Positions 17,410-24,055 of a stretch of DNA of 40,780 nt are shown in pieces. The notes under the pieces are model-generated. The model was given only the letters and a program-made list of their open reading frames with translations, did no database searches and was not told the DNA's origin. Source of the DNA: Phycisphaera sp. (GTDB lineage: Bacteria > Planctomycetota > Phycisphaerae > Phycisphaerales > UBA1924); NCBI GenBank assembly GCA_020639255.1, contig JACKGZ010000010.1:1-40780 (forward strand), in the 5' to 3' direction. The number at the start of each line of letters is the position of its first letter. Position 1 is the first letter of the stretch. The position numbers and the translations under genes are program-made.

Positions 17410-17877
17410 ATGAAGGTGCCCCGTATTGCGAAGATCGTTCTGATCTTTCACGCCGTGATCATGCTTATCGCGGTGACGGCCGCCGCCCTTTGGGCGACGC
17501 AGGGCAACTCGGGGTTCTTCGGAATCAAACCATATAGCAACGGGCGGTTGCCCGCGAATGTGCGCCTGCGGTGTTGGGATCAGCAGTCAACCGAGATCGT
17601 CGAAGCGGATCTCGACGCATCGACCGACAGCGGGCGCGAGCTTGCGATCTATCTCTCAGAGGCGACGAGTTCGGGGGGCACGGCGTCCGTGGGCGACCAC
17701 GCCCCGCGAGTGATTATTGAATCTGATCTTGTTCGTGTGAATATTCTGAGCAACACGGTGGTGATCTCGAAACGGAATCGCGCAGCGGGTTCGTGGAGCC
17801 AGTGGGTGCGGAAAAAGAACGCTGACGACGAGGCCATCGAGCAGACCGCGATGGCCTACTTACAATCCTCGCCGTGA
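17410..17877 (+). CDS. Small membrane-anchored protein of unknown function
   Basis: The 155-residue protein begins at ATG 17410, 26 bases after the glycosyltransferase stop. It has one N-terminal hydrophobic segment (IVLIFHAVIMLIAVTAAALWA, residues about 9-29) that serves as a signal anchor. The rest is a soluble extracytoplasmic domain with no family I recognise. Its last 22 bases overlap the 3' end of the gene on the opposite strand. The open frame continues upstream inside the glycosyltransferase gene, but that extension has shadow-like Arg/Pro-rich composition and is left out. Confidence 0.6.
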   Translation: MKVPRIAKIVLIFHAVIMLIAVTAAALWATQGNSGFFGIKPYSNGRLPANVRLRCWDQQSTEIVEADLDASTDSGRELAIYLSEATSSGGTASVGDHAPRVIIESDLVRVNILSNTVVISKRNRAAGSWSQWVRKKNADDEAIEQTAMAYLQSSP

Positions 17878-18074
17878 TCGGCCTCGACCTCGATCTCCTC
17901 GATCGTTGTCCGCCGGAGCGTCACCTTCCCCGCGGGCGTGTCGCGCTCCTCGGTCTCGACGGTGCGTTTGACCTCATGGGTCTGCTTGCCGTCCGCCGGC
18001 GCCCTGAGCGCGCGCCAGATCTCCCCGGTGAACTTGCCAAGGCTCCGCGAGATGCTCTCTTTCTTGTTGCTCAT
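17856..18074 (-). CDS. Small charged protein, conserved-looking
   Basis: The 72-residue protein starts at ATG 18074 after GGGAGGAAGAG. It begins MSNKKESISRSLGKFTGEIW and then has charged sequence with TVETEERDTPAGKVTLRRTTIEEIEVEAD. The 'VTLRRTTIEE' style resembles small planctomycete proteins of unknown function, a memory-based impression rather than a search result. It follows nuoE on the same strand, with a repeat hairpin between them 13-35 bases ahead of the start. Convergent overlap of 22 bases with the membrane-anchored protein gene means one of the two stops could be wrong. Confidence 0.55.
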   Translation of the reverse strand: MSNKKESISRSLGKFTGEIWRALRAPADGKQTHEVKRTVETEERDTPAGKVTLRRTTIEEIEVEADHGEDCK

Positions 18075-18086
18075 GAAGCTCTTCCT

Positions 18087-18136
18087 CCCTCTCCCCTCGG
18101 GGGAGAGGGTGCCGAGCAAAGCGAGGCGGGTGAGGG
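18087..18136. repeat. REP-like palindromic repeat, copy B
   Basis: CCCTCTCCCC-TCG-GGGGAGAGGG (18087-18109) is followed by TGCCGAGCAAAGCGAGGCGGGTGAGGG. It has the same order and spacing as copy A at 6864-6915: a 10-11 bp hairpin, then GGTGCC, a short GC inverted repeat and a GGRTGAGGG end. It lies between nuoE and a small gene on the minus strand. Confidence 0.7.
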
Positions 18137-18148
18137 CCTGCTTTCGAC

Positions 18149-18170
18149 GAGCCCGAAGCGCAAGCGAGGG
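18149..18170. repeat. Short GC-rich repeat GCCCGAAGCGCAAGCGAGGG
   Basis: The sequence GCCCGAAGCGCAAGCGAGGG sits directly beside REP copy B. It shares GCGCAAGCGAGGG plus downstream CTT with the peroxidase terminator at 15154-15183. From memory, very similar strings are dispersed in planctomycete genomes, but only this copy and the partial match are visible here. Confidence 0.4.
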
Positions 18171-18186
18171 TCTTCTTGGATCCTGA

Positions 18187-18729
18187 TCAGTGCCCGTGCT
18201 TCTGGTTCCGCGCCTCGTCGATCAGCCCCGCGATCTGGTCGGGCTTGACGAACTCGTGCAGCGTCTCATCGACGAGCACCGCCGGCGCCCCGCCGCACGC
18301 GCCCAGGCACTCCAGCTCGATCAGCGTGAAGGCGTTGTCCTCGGTCGTCTCGCCCACGTCGATGCCCAGCTTGTCCTTGCACGCCTGCGTCACCGCGCCC
18401 TGTCCGCAGAACTCGCATGCGATCGATCGGCACACCGCCACGACGTGGTCGCCCTTGGGGTGCGTCCAGTACTCCTCGTAGAACGTCACCGTGTCGATCA
18501 CGTCGCTCGGCGTGATCCCGAGGAACTCGGCCACCTCGAGCATCGCCTGCTGGGGGATCCAGCCGTAGGCGTGCTGGATCTCGTGCAGCGTCGGCAGCAG
18601 CGCGCCCAGCGTCGTCTCGTACCGCGGCAGGATCTCGTCCCGCAGATGCTTCCGCATCGCGTCCGTCAGGTACGGCTCGGCCCGCTTCTCGACCGTCGCG
18701 CCGGCGCTGTTCTTCGTGATCCAAGCCAT
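18187..18729 (-). CDS. nuoE: NADH-quinone oxidoreductase subunit E
   Basis: The 180-residue thioredoxin-fold subunit carries the [2Fe-2S] cluster N1a of complex I. The cluster ligands appear as Cx4C in VCRSIACEFCG and Cx3C in ECLGACGG. The upstream helical part includes HEIQHAYGWIPQQAMLEVAEFLG and VIDTVTFYEEYW, which are standard NuoE features. ATG 18729 is preceded by GAGGAG. It is isolated: nuoF is 5 kb downstream and nuoD 6 kb upstream on the same strand. The C-terminus NQKHGH is His-rich but short. Confidence 0.95.
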   Translation of the reverse strand: MAWITKNSAGATVEKRAEPYLTDAMRKHLRDEILPRYETTLGALLPTLHEIQHAYGWIPQQAMLEVAEFLGITPSDVIDTVTFYEEYWTHPKGDHVVAVCRSIACEFCGQGAVTQACKDKLGIDVGETTEDNAFTLIELECLGACGGAPAVLVDETLHEFVKPDQIAGLIDEARNQKHGH

Positions 18730-18763
18730 ACCAACGACTCCTCAACCAGGGTCCGCCACGATG

Positions 18764-19468
18764 CTAGCGGCCCGAGTCATCCTCGGCATGGATCGACTCG
18801 ATCGGGTGCTTGCCCGGGCTCATCAGCCGCCCATCCAGCGCCGTGTGCCCGACCATCGGGCCCCCGTACATGTATCGGCACAGGCTCCCCTGTCCCCCCT
18901 CGACCGCCTGCTCCACCACCAGCTCGTCGCCCGTCGGCAGCTCTTCCTTGAACGTGCCCCAATAGACGACATCGATCGGCCGGCCCTTCGGGCTCGATAG
19001 CAGCACCCAGTCGCCCTTGTTCGAGAACCCCGCGAACTCACTCGTGATGCCCATCGAGAACACCCACACACCGAGCTTGGCGTGCTTCTCCTTCGGCGCG
19101 GCGTCGGCCGTGCCGACGTCCGCTCGCGAGCGCATGCCGTGACCGTTGAACACCACCACGATCTCGCCCGGTTCGAGCGTGAATTCGGGGAACGTGAACT
19201 CGACGGCCCCCTGCCCGCCCGCGTTGCGGTCGCTCAGCGTGTACCCCGTCAGCTCGATCTCTTCCTCGTGCGTGTTCATGAGTTCAACAAACTCATCGCC
19301 CGACGAGTCGCGCACGCCGTCCATGTTCGCGTCGCCGCCGTCCTTGGGAACAACCGCCAGGATCTCGGTGATCAACGGGTGCGGGAAGACAACCTTGGAA
19401 ACCTTGTCGTCCTGCTCCGGTTGCGAGACCAAGAGCGTGGCCGCGAGCGTGATCGAATGGATAAACAT
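18764..19468 (-). CDS. Exported lamin-tail-domain (LTD) protein
   Basis: The 234-residue protein has a short N-terminal signal (MFIHSITLAATLLVS). The body matches the lamin tail domain: ITEILAVVP with a DANMDGVRD loop, EFVELMNTHEEEIELTGYTLSD, FTFPEFTLEPGEIVVVFNG, and late WVLLSSPKGRPIDVVYWG. Bacterial LTDs occur on secreted or surface proteins and probably mediate binding. The DANMDGVRD insert looks like a calcium loop and is common in planctomycete LTDs. The 18-base gap to the following lipoprotein gene and common strand suggest co-transcription. No enzymatic domain is attached. Confidence 0.82.
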   Translation of the reverse strand: MFIHSITLAATLLVSQPEQDDKVSKVVFPHPLITEILAVVPKDGGDANMDGVRDSSGDEFVELMNTHEEEIELTGYTLSDRNAGGQGAVEFTFPEFTLEPGEIVVVFNGHGMRSRADVGTADAAPKEKHAKLGVWVFSMGITSEFAGFSNKGDWVLLSSPKGRPIDVVYWGTFKEELPTGDELVVEQAVEGGQGSLCRYMYGGPMVGHTALDGRLMSPGKHPIESIHAEDDSGR

Positions 19469-19486
19469 GCGACTATCTCCGCGAAC

Positions 19487-19870
19487 TCAGTTCGGATTCT
19501 TATCGATCAGGCGCCAGTCCACGCCGGCAAATCCCCTCGGCAGCATGACGGGGATCACATGCGCCGTGGTCTGCCCGCTCGGGATGTTCACGCTCGCCCG
19601 CGGGGCCGCGATCCCCTCGGGCTGCGCAAAGAGCCGCGCGACCGACCTGGGCGCCTTCGCCGGCCCGAGCACCGCCGCGTCTCCAGGTGCGAGCCGCTTC
19701 GAGTCCAAGACCTTCGTCCCGCCGTACCACGAGGTGTACACCAGGTCCACTCGCACCGGATGGGGCGACTGGTTCGCCACGTTCGCGCTGAACGTCCCCG
19801 AGCACCCGGCCGCCAGCGCGACCAGCATCCCCAGCAATCCGATCCGAACGGCGCGTGACCCAACCTGCAT
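19487..19870 (-). CDS. Small lipoprotein, paralogue of its neighbour
   Basis: The 127-residue protein starts at ATG 19870, with GGAG shortly upstream. It has a lipoprotein signal ending LVALAAGC (Cys near residue 23). The mature domain (FSANVANQSPHPVRVDLVY, then APGDAAVLGPAKAP) has the same order of blocks as the next gene upstream: VxNxxxxxVxxxL, PGxxxxLGPxKAP, Vxxxx. It is a small beta-sandwich-like domain of unknown function, probably tethered to a membrane on its periplasmic face. Confidence 0.72.
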   Translation of the reverse strand: MQVGSRAVRIGLLGMLVALAAGCSGTFSANVANQSPHPVRVDLVYTSWYGGTKVLDSKRLAPGDAAVLGPAKAPRSVARLFAQPEGIAAPRASVNIPSGQTTAHVIPVMLPRGFAGVDWRLIDKNPN

Positions 19871-19932
19871 GCGTGTGCTCCCTGCGGACGAGCCCAGTCT
19901 CCGCGATCACCGATCCGCCGACAAGGCCAAAC

Positions 19933-20319
19933 TCACGGATCGCGCCGGATCGAGATGCCCAGCGACGACCCGCCGTACTCGTCCGCGCCGATCTCCGCGA
20001 ACGTCTTGCCCGCTTCGAGCCTCACGCGCTCAGCGAACCCGCCCGAGCCCGATGCCCGCGTCACCGTCAGCCGAACCCGGTCCGTGATCGGCGCCTTCAC
20101 GGGCCCGAGCGTCCGGTACTCGCCGGGCCCCAGCACCGCCTTCGTCAAAACCGCCTGCCCCGAGCCCAGGCTTTCGATCTCGAGCCGGGCCTCCAGCGTC
20201 GACCGCGTCGAGTTCGTCACATCGACCGTGTACGTCGAGCTGCACCCGACGCCCACCAAGGCCCCCAGAAGGGCGATCAGGGCGAATCCGAGCTGGCGGG
20301 TTGGTACGCATGGCGTCAT
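19933..20319 (-). CDS. Small lipoprotein, paralogue of its neighbour
   Basis: The 128-residue protein starts at ATG 20319. The lipoprotein signal ends ALVGVGC (Cys about residue 26). The mature part YTVDVTNSTRSTLEARLEIE followed by LGPGEYRTLGPVKAP aligns with the downstream small lipoprotein. An upstream in-frame start at 20418 is rejected because it would place the signal peptide internally and overlap the arsR promoter. It is divergent from arsR, with 78 bases between the two starts. Confidence 0.72.
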   Translation of the reverse strand: MTPCVPTRQLGFALIALLGALVGVGCSSTYTVDVTNSTRSTLEARLEIESLGSGQAVLTKAVLGPGEYRTLGPVKAPITDRVRLTVTRASGSGGFAERVRLEAGKTFAEIGADEYGGSSLGISIRRDP

Positions 20320-20363
20320 ATCCGAATCGTAGGTCCGATCCGCCGGCCCCCCCGGCCCAGCCC

Positions 20364-20391
20364 TTGACACGATCCGGCGCGATAGTATACT
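20364..20391 (+). promoter_or_regulatory. Sigma-70-type promoter of the ars operon
   Basis: TTGACA (20364-20369) and TATACT (20386-20391) are separated by 16 bases, close to the housekeeping consensus. The expected transcription start is near 20397-20399, which coincides with the GTG start of arsR at 20398. Confidence 0.75.
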
Positions 20392-20410
20392 TGCATTGTG
20401 ACGCAAGTAT
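20387..20410 (+). promoter_or_regulatory. Probable ArsR operator
   Basis: A perfect inverted repeat ATACTTGC (20387-20394) / GCAAGTAT (20403-20410) with an 8-base spacer spans the -10 element, the predicted transcription start and the first codons of arsR. Position and symmetry suit autorepression by an ArsR/SmtB dimer, which is derepressed by arsenite in the known systems. Confidence 0.7.
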
Positions 20411-20772
20411 TCAAGCAACCCGCCAGCCCCAAGCAGGCCGCACGACGCCGGTCTCGGCTGGATTCACTCCTCGACCCCGAACTCTTCAGGGCGCTCGCCG
20501 ACCCGACCCGGTCCAAGCTCCTGGCCTGCCTGATCAAGTGCAGCCGCCCCTGCTCCGTCACCGAGATCGCCCAGTGCTGCGACCTCGACTTCTCGATGGT
20601 CGCCCGGCACCTGGCCACCCTCGCCCGGTCGGGCGTGCTGACCGCCAACAAGCAGGGCCGGACCGTCTGGTACCAGGCCCCGCCCGACCTGGCCGCCCGT
20701 TTCCGCGCGATCGCCGACGCCATCGACGAACTCACCCCGACCGATTGCTGCGAGGGAGACTGCTGTGGCTGA
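20398..20772 (+). CDS. arsR: ArsR/SmtB-family transcriptional repressor
   Basis: The 124-residue winged-helix repressor has LFRALADPTRSKLLACL, the recognition region VTEIAQCCDLDFSMVARHLATL, and the wing ANKQGRTVWYQ. Cysteine clusters occur in KCSRPC, QCC and a C-terminal CCEGDCCG (residues 116-124), all candidate As(III) ligands. In the family, metalloid binding releases DNA. GTG at 20398 is the only plausible start: there is no in-frame ATG, GTG or TTG before the conserved domain, and no Shine-Dalgarno is seen upstream. The predicted transcription start coincides with it, so the mRNA may be leaderless. It overlaps arsC by eight bases. Confidence 0.9.
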   Translation: MTQVFKQPASPKQAARRRSRLDSLLDPELFRALADPTRSKLLACLIKCSRPCSVTEIAQCCDLDFSMVARHLATLARSGVLTANKQGRTVWYQAPPDLAARFRAIADAIDELTPTDCCEGDCCG

Positions 20773-21211
20773 GCGTCTTCCCCGCGTGCTCTTTCTCTGC
20801 ACGGGCAACTCCTGCCGGAGCCAGATGGCCGAGGGCTGGGCGCGACACCTCCTCGCCGATCATGTCGATGCGGTGAGCGCCGGCACCGACCCCCACGGCC
20901 TCAACCCGCTGGCCGTCCGCGCCATGGCCGAAGCGGGCGTCGATATCTCCAGCCACACATCAAAGACCATCGACGCGTGCGACCCCGAATCGCTCGACCT
21001 CGTCGTCACGGTCTGCGGCCACGCCAACGAGAACTGCCCCGTCTTCCCGGGCCGCGCCCGCGTCGTCCACCAAGGCTTCGACGACCCGCCCAAGCTCGCG
21101 GCCGACGCCAGGTCCGAAGCCGAAGCACTCCCGCACTACGAGCGAGTGCGCGACGAGATCCGCGCGTTCATCGAGACACTGCCAAACCTGCTCAGGAGCA
21201 ACACACCATGA
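20765..21211 (+). CDS. arsC: Arsenate reductase, low-molecular-weight phosphatase (thioredoxin-coupled) type
   Basis: The 148-residue enzyme has the phosphatase P-loop CTGNSCRS (Cys12 to Arg18) and the redox pair Cys84 and Cys91 in TVCGHANENCPVFP. These correspond to Cys10/82/89 of the plasmid pI258 enzyme, and the general-acid loop is HQGFDDPPK. It reduces arsenate to arsenite using thioredoxin. The start is GTG 20765 with GAGGGAG upstream, overlapping the arsR stop. The gene overlaps the next one by ATGA, so translation is coupled. Confidence 0.93.
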   Translation: MAERLPRVLFLCTGNSCRSQMAEGWARHLLADHVDAVSAGTDPHGLNPLAVRAMAEAGVDISSHTSKTIDACDPESLDLVVTVCGHANENCPVFPGRARVVHQGFDDPPKLAADARSEAEALPHYERVRDEIRAFIETLPNLLRSNTP

Positions 21212-22149
21212 CGAACAAGCCCGAACCCTGCTGCGGCCCCGGCTGCTGCGATGACACAAATTCCAACACCGCCACACAGACCGACACGCGTGACAAGGTC
21301 CGCGCCAGCTACGCCGAGATCGCCAAGACCGGTCAGTGGTCGTCCGTCAGCGCCGCGCCCGCGTCATCCGGCTGCTGCGGCGGAAGCGGTGGGGGTGGCG
21401 GCTGCTGCGGCCCCACGACACTCACACCCGAGCAGGTCGCACTCGCCGTGGGCTACTCAGACTCCGACCTCAGCCTCATCCCGGGCGACGCCAACATGGG
21501 ACTCTCCTGCGGCAACCCGAATGCGCTCGCCAATCTCAAACCCGGAGAGACCGTCCTCGACCTCGGCTCGGGCGGCGGGTTCGACTGCTTCATCGCAGGG
21601 CCCAAGGTCGGCGCATCGGGCCAGGTCATCGGCGTCGACATGACACCCGAGATGATCTCCAAGGCCCGCGCAGGGCTCACGACCTACACCAAGACCTCGG
21701 GCCTCACCAACGTCGAGTTCCGCCTCGGCGAGATCGAGAACATCCCCGCCTCTGACAACTCTGTCGACGTCGTCATCTCCAACTGCGTCCTCAACCTCTC
21801 GCCCGACAAGGACCGCGTCTGGCGCGAAATCGCCCGCATCCTCAAGCCCGGCGGCCGCGTTGCCATCTCCGATCTCGCGCTGCTCAAGCCTTTGCCCGCA
21901 TCGGTCGCGAGCGACCTCGAAGCCCTCGTCGGCTGCATCGCCGGCGCGCAGCTCGTCGACGACATCCGCGCCTCCGTGCAGCAGGCGGGCCTCGCCGACC
22001 TCAAGATGACCGCCAAGCCCCAGTACATCGAGGCCATGACCAACTGGCAGGATCCGCTCTACCAGAAAATCGCAAGCGCCCTGCCCGAGGGCGAGTCCAT
22101 CGCCGACTACGTCGTCAGCCTCGACCTCGAAGCGAGTCGCCCCGCGTAG
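21208..22149 (+). CDS. arsM: Arsenite S-adenosylmethionine methyltransferase
   Basis: The 313-residue class I methyltransferase has motif I VLDLGSGGG (117-125). The three cysteines that bind As(III) in ArsM enzymes are present as Cys101 (GLSCGNP), Cys193 (SNCVLNLSPDK) and Cys243 (VGCIAGA). The N-terminus adds vicinal cysteine pairs at 8-9, 13-14, 56-57 and 66-67 inside Gly-rich sequence (GCCGGSGGGGGCCGP). The enzyme methylates arsenite, allowing detoxification by volatile or excreted methylarsenicals. ATG 21208 overlaps the arsC stop and has AGGAG upstream. No arsenite efflux gene (arsB, acr3) is present nearby. Confidence 0.94.
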   Translation: MTNKPEPCCGPGCCDDTNSNTATQTDTRDKVRASYAEIAKTGQWSSVSAAPASSGCCGGSGGGGGCCGPTTLTPEQVALAVGYSDSDLSLIPGDANMGLSCGNPNALANLKPGETVLDLGSGGGFDCFIAGPKVGASGQVIGVDMTPEMISKARAGLTTYTKTSGLTNVEFRLGEIENIPASDNSVDVVISNCVLNLSPDKDRVWREIARILKPGGRVAISDLALLKPLPASVASDLEALVGCIAGAQLVDDIRASVQQAGLADLKMTAKPQYIEAMTNWQDPLYQKIASALPEGESIADYVVSLDLEASRPA

Positions 22150-22184
22150 AATCGCACGTTTGGGTCGCAGACAGGAGATCCACC

Positions 22185-22931
22185 ATGACCCGTACAGCAC
22201 TTCTTGTTGCGCTGCCCGCGGCGTTCTTGCTCGCGCAAACACTCGGCTGCCGCGCAGCCGATCCGGGCGGTGTGCGTCAGTTTGGCGAGATGCGCGCCGT
22301 CATGCGTGGGGGTGACACCGAGCCCAGGGTGTCACTCAGCAAAGTCGCCGCCCGACCCGGTGCCATCGCCGTCGGGGCGCTCGCGGACCTCGCCGGCGAG
22401 ATCACCATCTACGAAAGCCAGGTCTGGGTTGCACGCCCCGAGGCGGGCGAACTCCATGTCACCGGCCCTACAGCCATCAGCACCGACCAGGCCACGCTAC
22501 TCACCGTCGCCAACGTCGAGAACTGGGATGATCACCCTCTCCCTCTCGAGGGCGCAACCTCCGGCAAGGATCTCGAAGACGCGATCCGGATCGTCGCGAC
22601 AAACGCCGGACTCGACGTGAAGCGTCCATTTCCATTCGTGATCACGACCGGCATCGCATCGCTCGAACTCCATGTCATCAACGGGTACTGCCCGATCGGC
22701 ACCGACCCCGCAACCATGAACGCGCAGCCCTGGAAATGGTCGTCGACGGGGCCCGTATCGGCGACAATCGTCGGTTTTTTCGCGCTCGATTCCGCCGGCG
22801 TTATGACACACCACGGCACGTCGATACACGCCCACGCAATCGTCCGTCATGATCAATCCACCATCACCGGACACATCGACCGGTTCGCCCTCGGCCAGGG
22901 CGCTTCAATCAGGCTCCCGTCTCAAGAGTAA
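22185..22931 (+). CDS. Exported acetolactate-decarboxylase-like protein
   Basis: The 248-residue protein starts at ATG 22185 (ACAGGAGAT upstream), 35 bases after arsM. The N-terminus is a signal ending LAQTLGC, which is compatible with a lipoprotein. The body follows the alpha-acetolactate decarboxylase family: AIAVGALADLAGEITIYES, VIGF-like IVGFFALDSAGVMTHHGTSIHAHAIV, and TGHIDRF. The HxH in SIHAHA plus the later GHID histidine correspond to the zinc site. The classical enzyme makes acetoin from acetolactate. No acetolactate synthase or butanediol genes are near, so the substrate is uncertain. It may share the ars transcript. Confidence 0.72.
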   Translation: MTRTALLVALPAAFLLAQTLGCRAADPGGVRQFGEMRAVMRGGDTEPRVSLSKVAARPGAIAVGALADLAGEITIYESQVWVARPEAGELHVTGPTAISTDQATLLTVANVENWDDHPLPLEGATSGKDLEDAIRIVATNAGLDVKRPFPFVITTGIASLELHVINGYCPIGTDPATMNAQPWKWSSTGPVSATIVGFFALDSAGVMTHHGTSIHAHAIVRHDQSTITGHIDRFALGQGASIRLPSQE

Positions 22932-22948
22932 TCTCGCCCTGCACCCGC

Positions 22949-23908
22949 TCAGAAAGTCAGACCCACCCCGACGCTGTACCCGACCAGATCCTCGCCCAGG
23001 ATCAACGCCGCGTTCACCGAGACCGTGCTGTCCAGCGCCGTGTGCGGCATCTCGAGCGCGCCGCCCACCGTCACATAGTCCTTGATCTCGAATAGATCGC
23101 CCTCGACGAAGTGCCGGTACCCCAGCGTCGTTCGCCAGTTGAGGTCGCGCTCCAGCAGCCGCAACCCCGTCGGCCCGGTCACATCGCCGCGCACCGTTGC
23201 GATCTGCGCCCGTGTCGAGAAGCTCTGCGCATCGTCGTCCGTCTCGATGCTGTCCGTCCAGCGCACGTCGTACCGCCCGATGACCGAGAGCCCGTACCCC
23301 TCACGGATCGTGCGGCCCCACTCCGCGCGGAGCGCCGCGCCGTAGCTGACCGCCACCGCGTCCCAGTTGAACGCGATCCCGTCCAGCAGCACCGCGCTCG
23401 CGGCCGCCCCGGGCCCGGCGTAGTCCGTCTCGTTCTCGAGCCGCGCGATACCGACGTTCAGGATCGGCGCGACCGTCACCTCATCGCCGATGTCGAACTC
23501 CACGCCCGCGCCCGCCAGCGCGCCCAGCGTGATCCAGTTCGTCTCGACCGACGTCTCGAGCATCGGGTCCGCCCCGTCGAAGATGTCCGCGACCCGCTGC
23601 TCCGCGTTCGAATACCCGATCGCCCCCTCGAAATACAGCCGCGGCCCGCTCTCGGAGACCGGCACCGTCCGCTGAAAGGGCAGCGAGAACGTGCGGATGT
23701 CCGTGTCCTCGCCGTCGTCGATCGCCAGAAGCCCGCCCGAGAGCTCGAGCTCGTCCGACGTGAGGACCAGCCCCACCAGCCCCTTGGCGAAGTGAGTGTC
23801 CTCGAGCGCATTGCTCAGCGAGTCACGGAGGTCATCAAGCGTCTGCGCGGATGCGCTGGTAGCGAGCAGGAGAGAGGCAGCCGCGGTGATGCCGTAGGAA
23901 CGGTGCAT
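22949..23908 (-). CDS. Outer-membrane beta-barrel protein
   Basis: The 319-residue protein has a signal peptide (MHRSYGITAAASLLLATSASA, cleavage before QTL). It shows repeated amphipathic, glycine- and aromatic-alternating strands to the end (TLGALAGAGVEFDIGDEVTVAPILNVGIARL; ALRAEWGRTIREGYGLSVIGRYDVRW) and ends in Phe (SVGVGLTF), as outer-membrane barrels do. It is consistent with a 10-14 strand barrel whose function is unknown. ATG 23908 is chosen because the signal peptide begins there. It converges with the acetolactate-decarboxylase-like gene, with 17 bases between the stops. Confidence 0.75.
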   Translation of the reverse strand: MHRSYGITAAASLLLATSASAQTLDDLRDSLSNALEDTHFAKGLVGLVLTSDELELSGGLLAIDDGEDTDIRTFSLPFQRTVPVSESGPRLYFEGAIGYSNAEQRVADIFDGADPMLETSVETNWITLGALAGAGVEFDIGDEVTVAPILNVGIARLENETDYAGPGAAASAVLLDGIAFNWDAVAVSYGAALRAEWGRTIREGYGLSVIGRYDVRWTDSIETDDDAQSFSTRAQIATVRGDVTGPTGLRLLERDLNWRTTLGYRHFVEGDLFEIKDYVTVGGALEMPHTALDSTVSVNAALILGEDLVGYSVGVGLTF

Positions 23909-23944
23909 GGGCGGAGTGTACAGGGGTGGCCCACGATGCAAGAG

Positions 23945-24055
23945 TCAGCCTTTGATGGCTCCCACTTCGATCAGCGAGGCGGTGATGGCCCTGCCGATCC
24001 CCCGGTTCGCCCCCGTCACCATCGCCACCTTGCCCCTGACATCGAACGTGCTCAT
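23945..24055 (-). pseudogene. Truncated short-chain dehydrogenase N-terminus
   Basis: The 36-codon frame starts ATG 24055 and reads MSTFDVRGKVAMVTGANRGI, followed by GRAITASLIEVGA and a stop. This is the first beta strand, TGxxxGIG cofactor loop and first helix of an SDR oxidoreductase and nothing more. No catalytic Ser/Tyr/Lys region follows, because the barrel gene begins 36 bases further on. It is best read as the remnant of a deleted or interrupted gene. A functional micropeptide is possible but unlikely. Confidence 0.65.

Noticed and set aside
20320..20418. Extension of the small lipoprotein gene to an upstream start at 20418
   Set aside because: It places the lipoprotein signal internally and runs through the ars promoter and operator.
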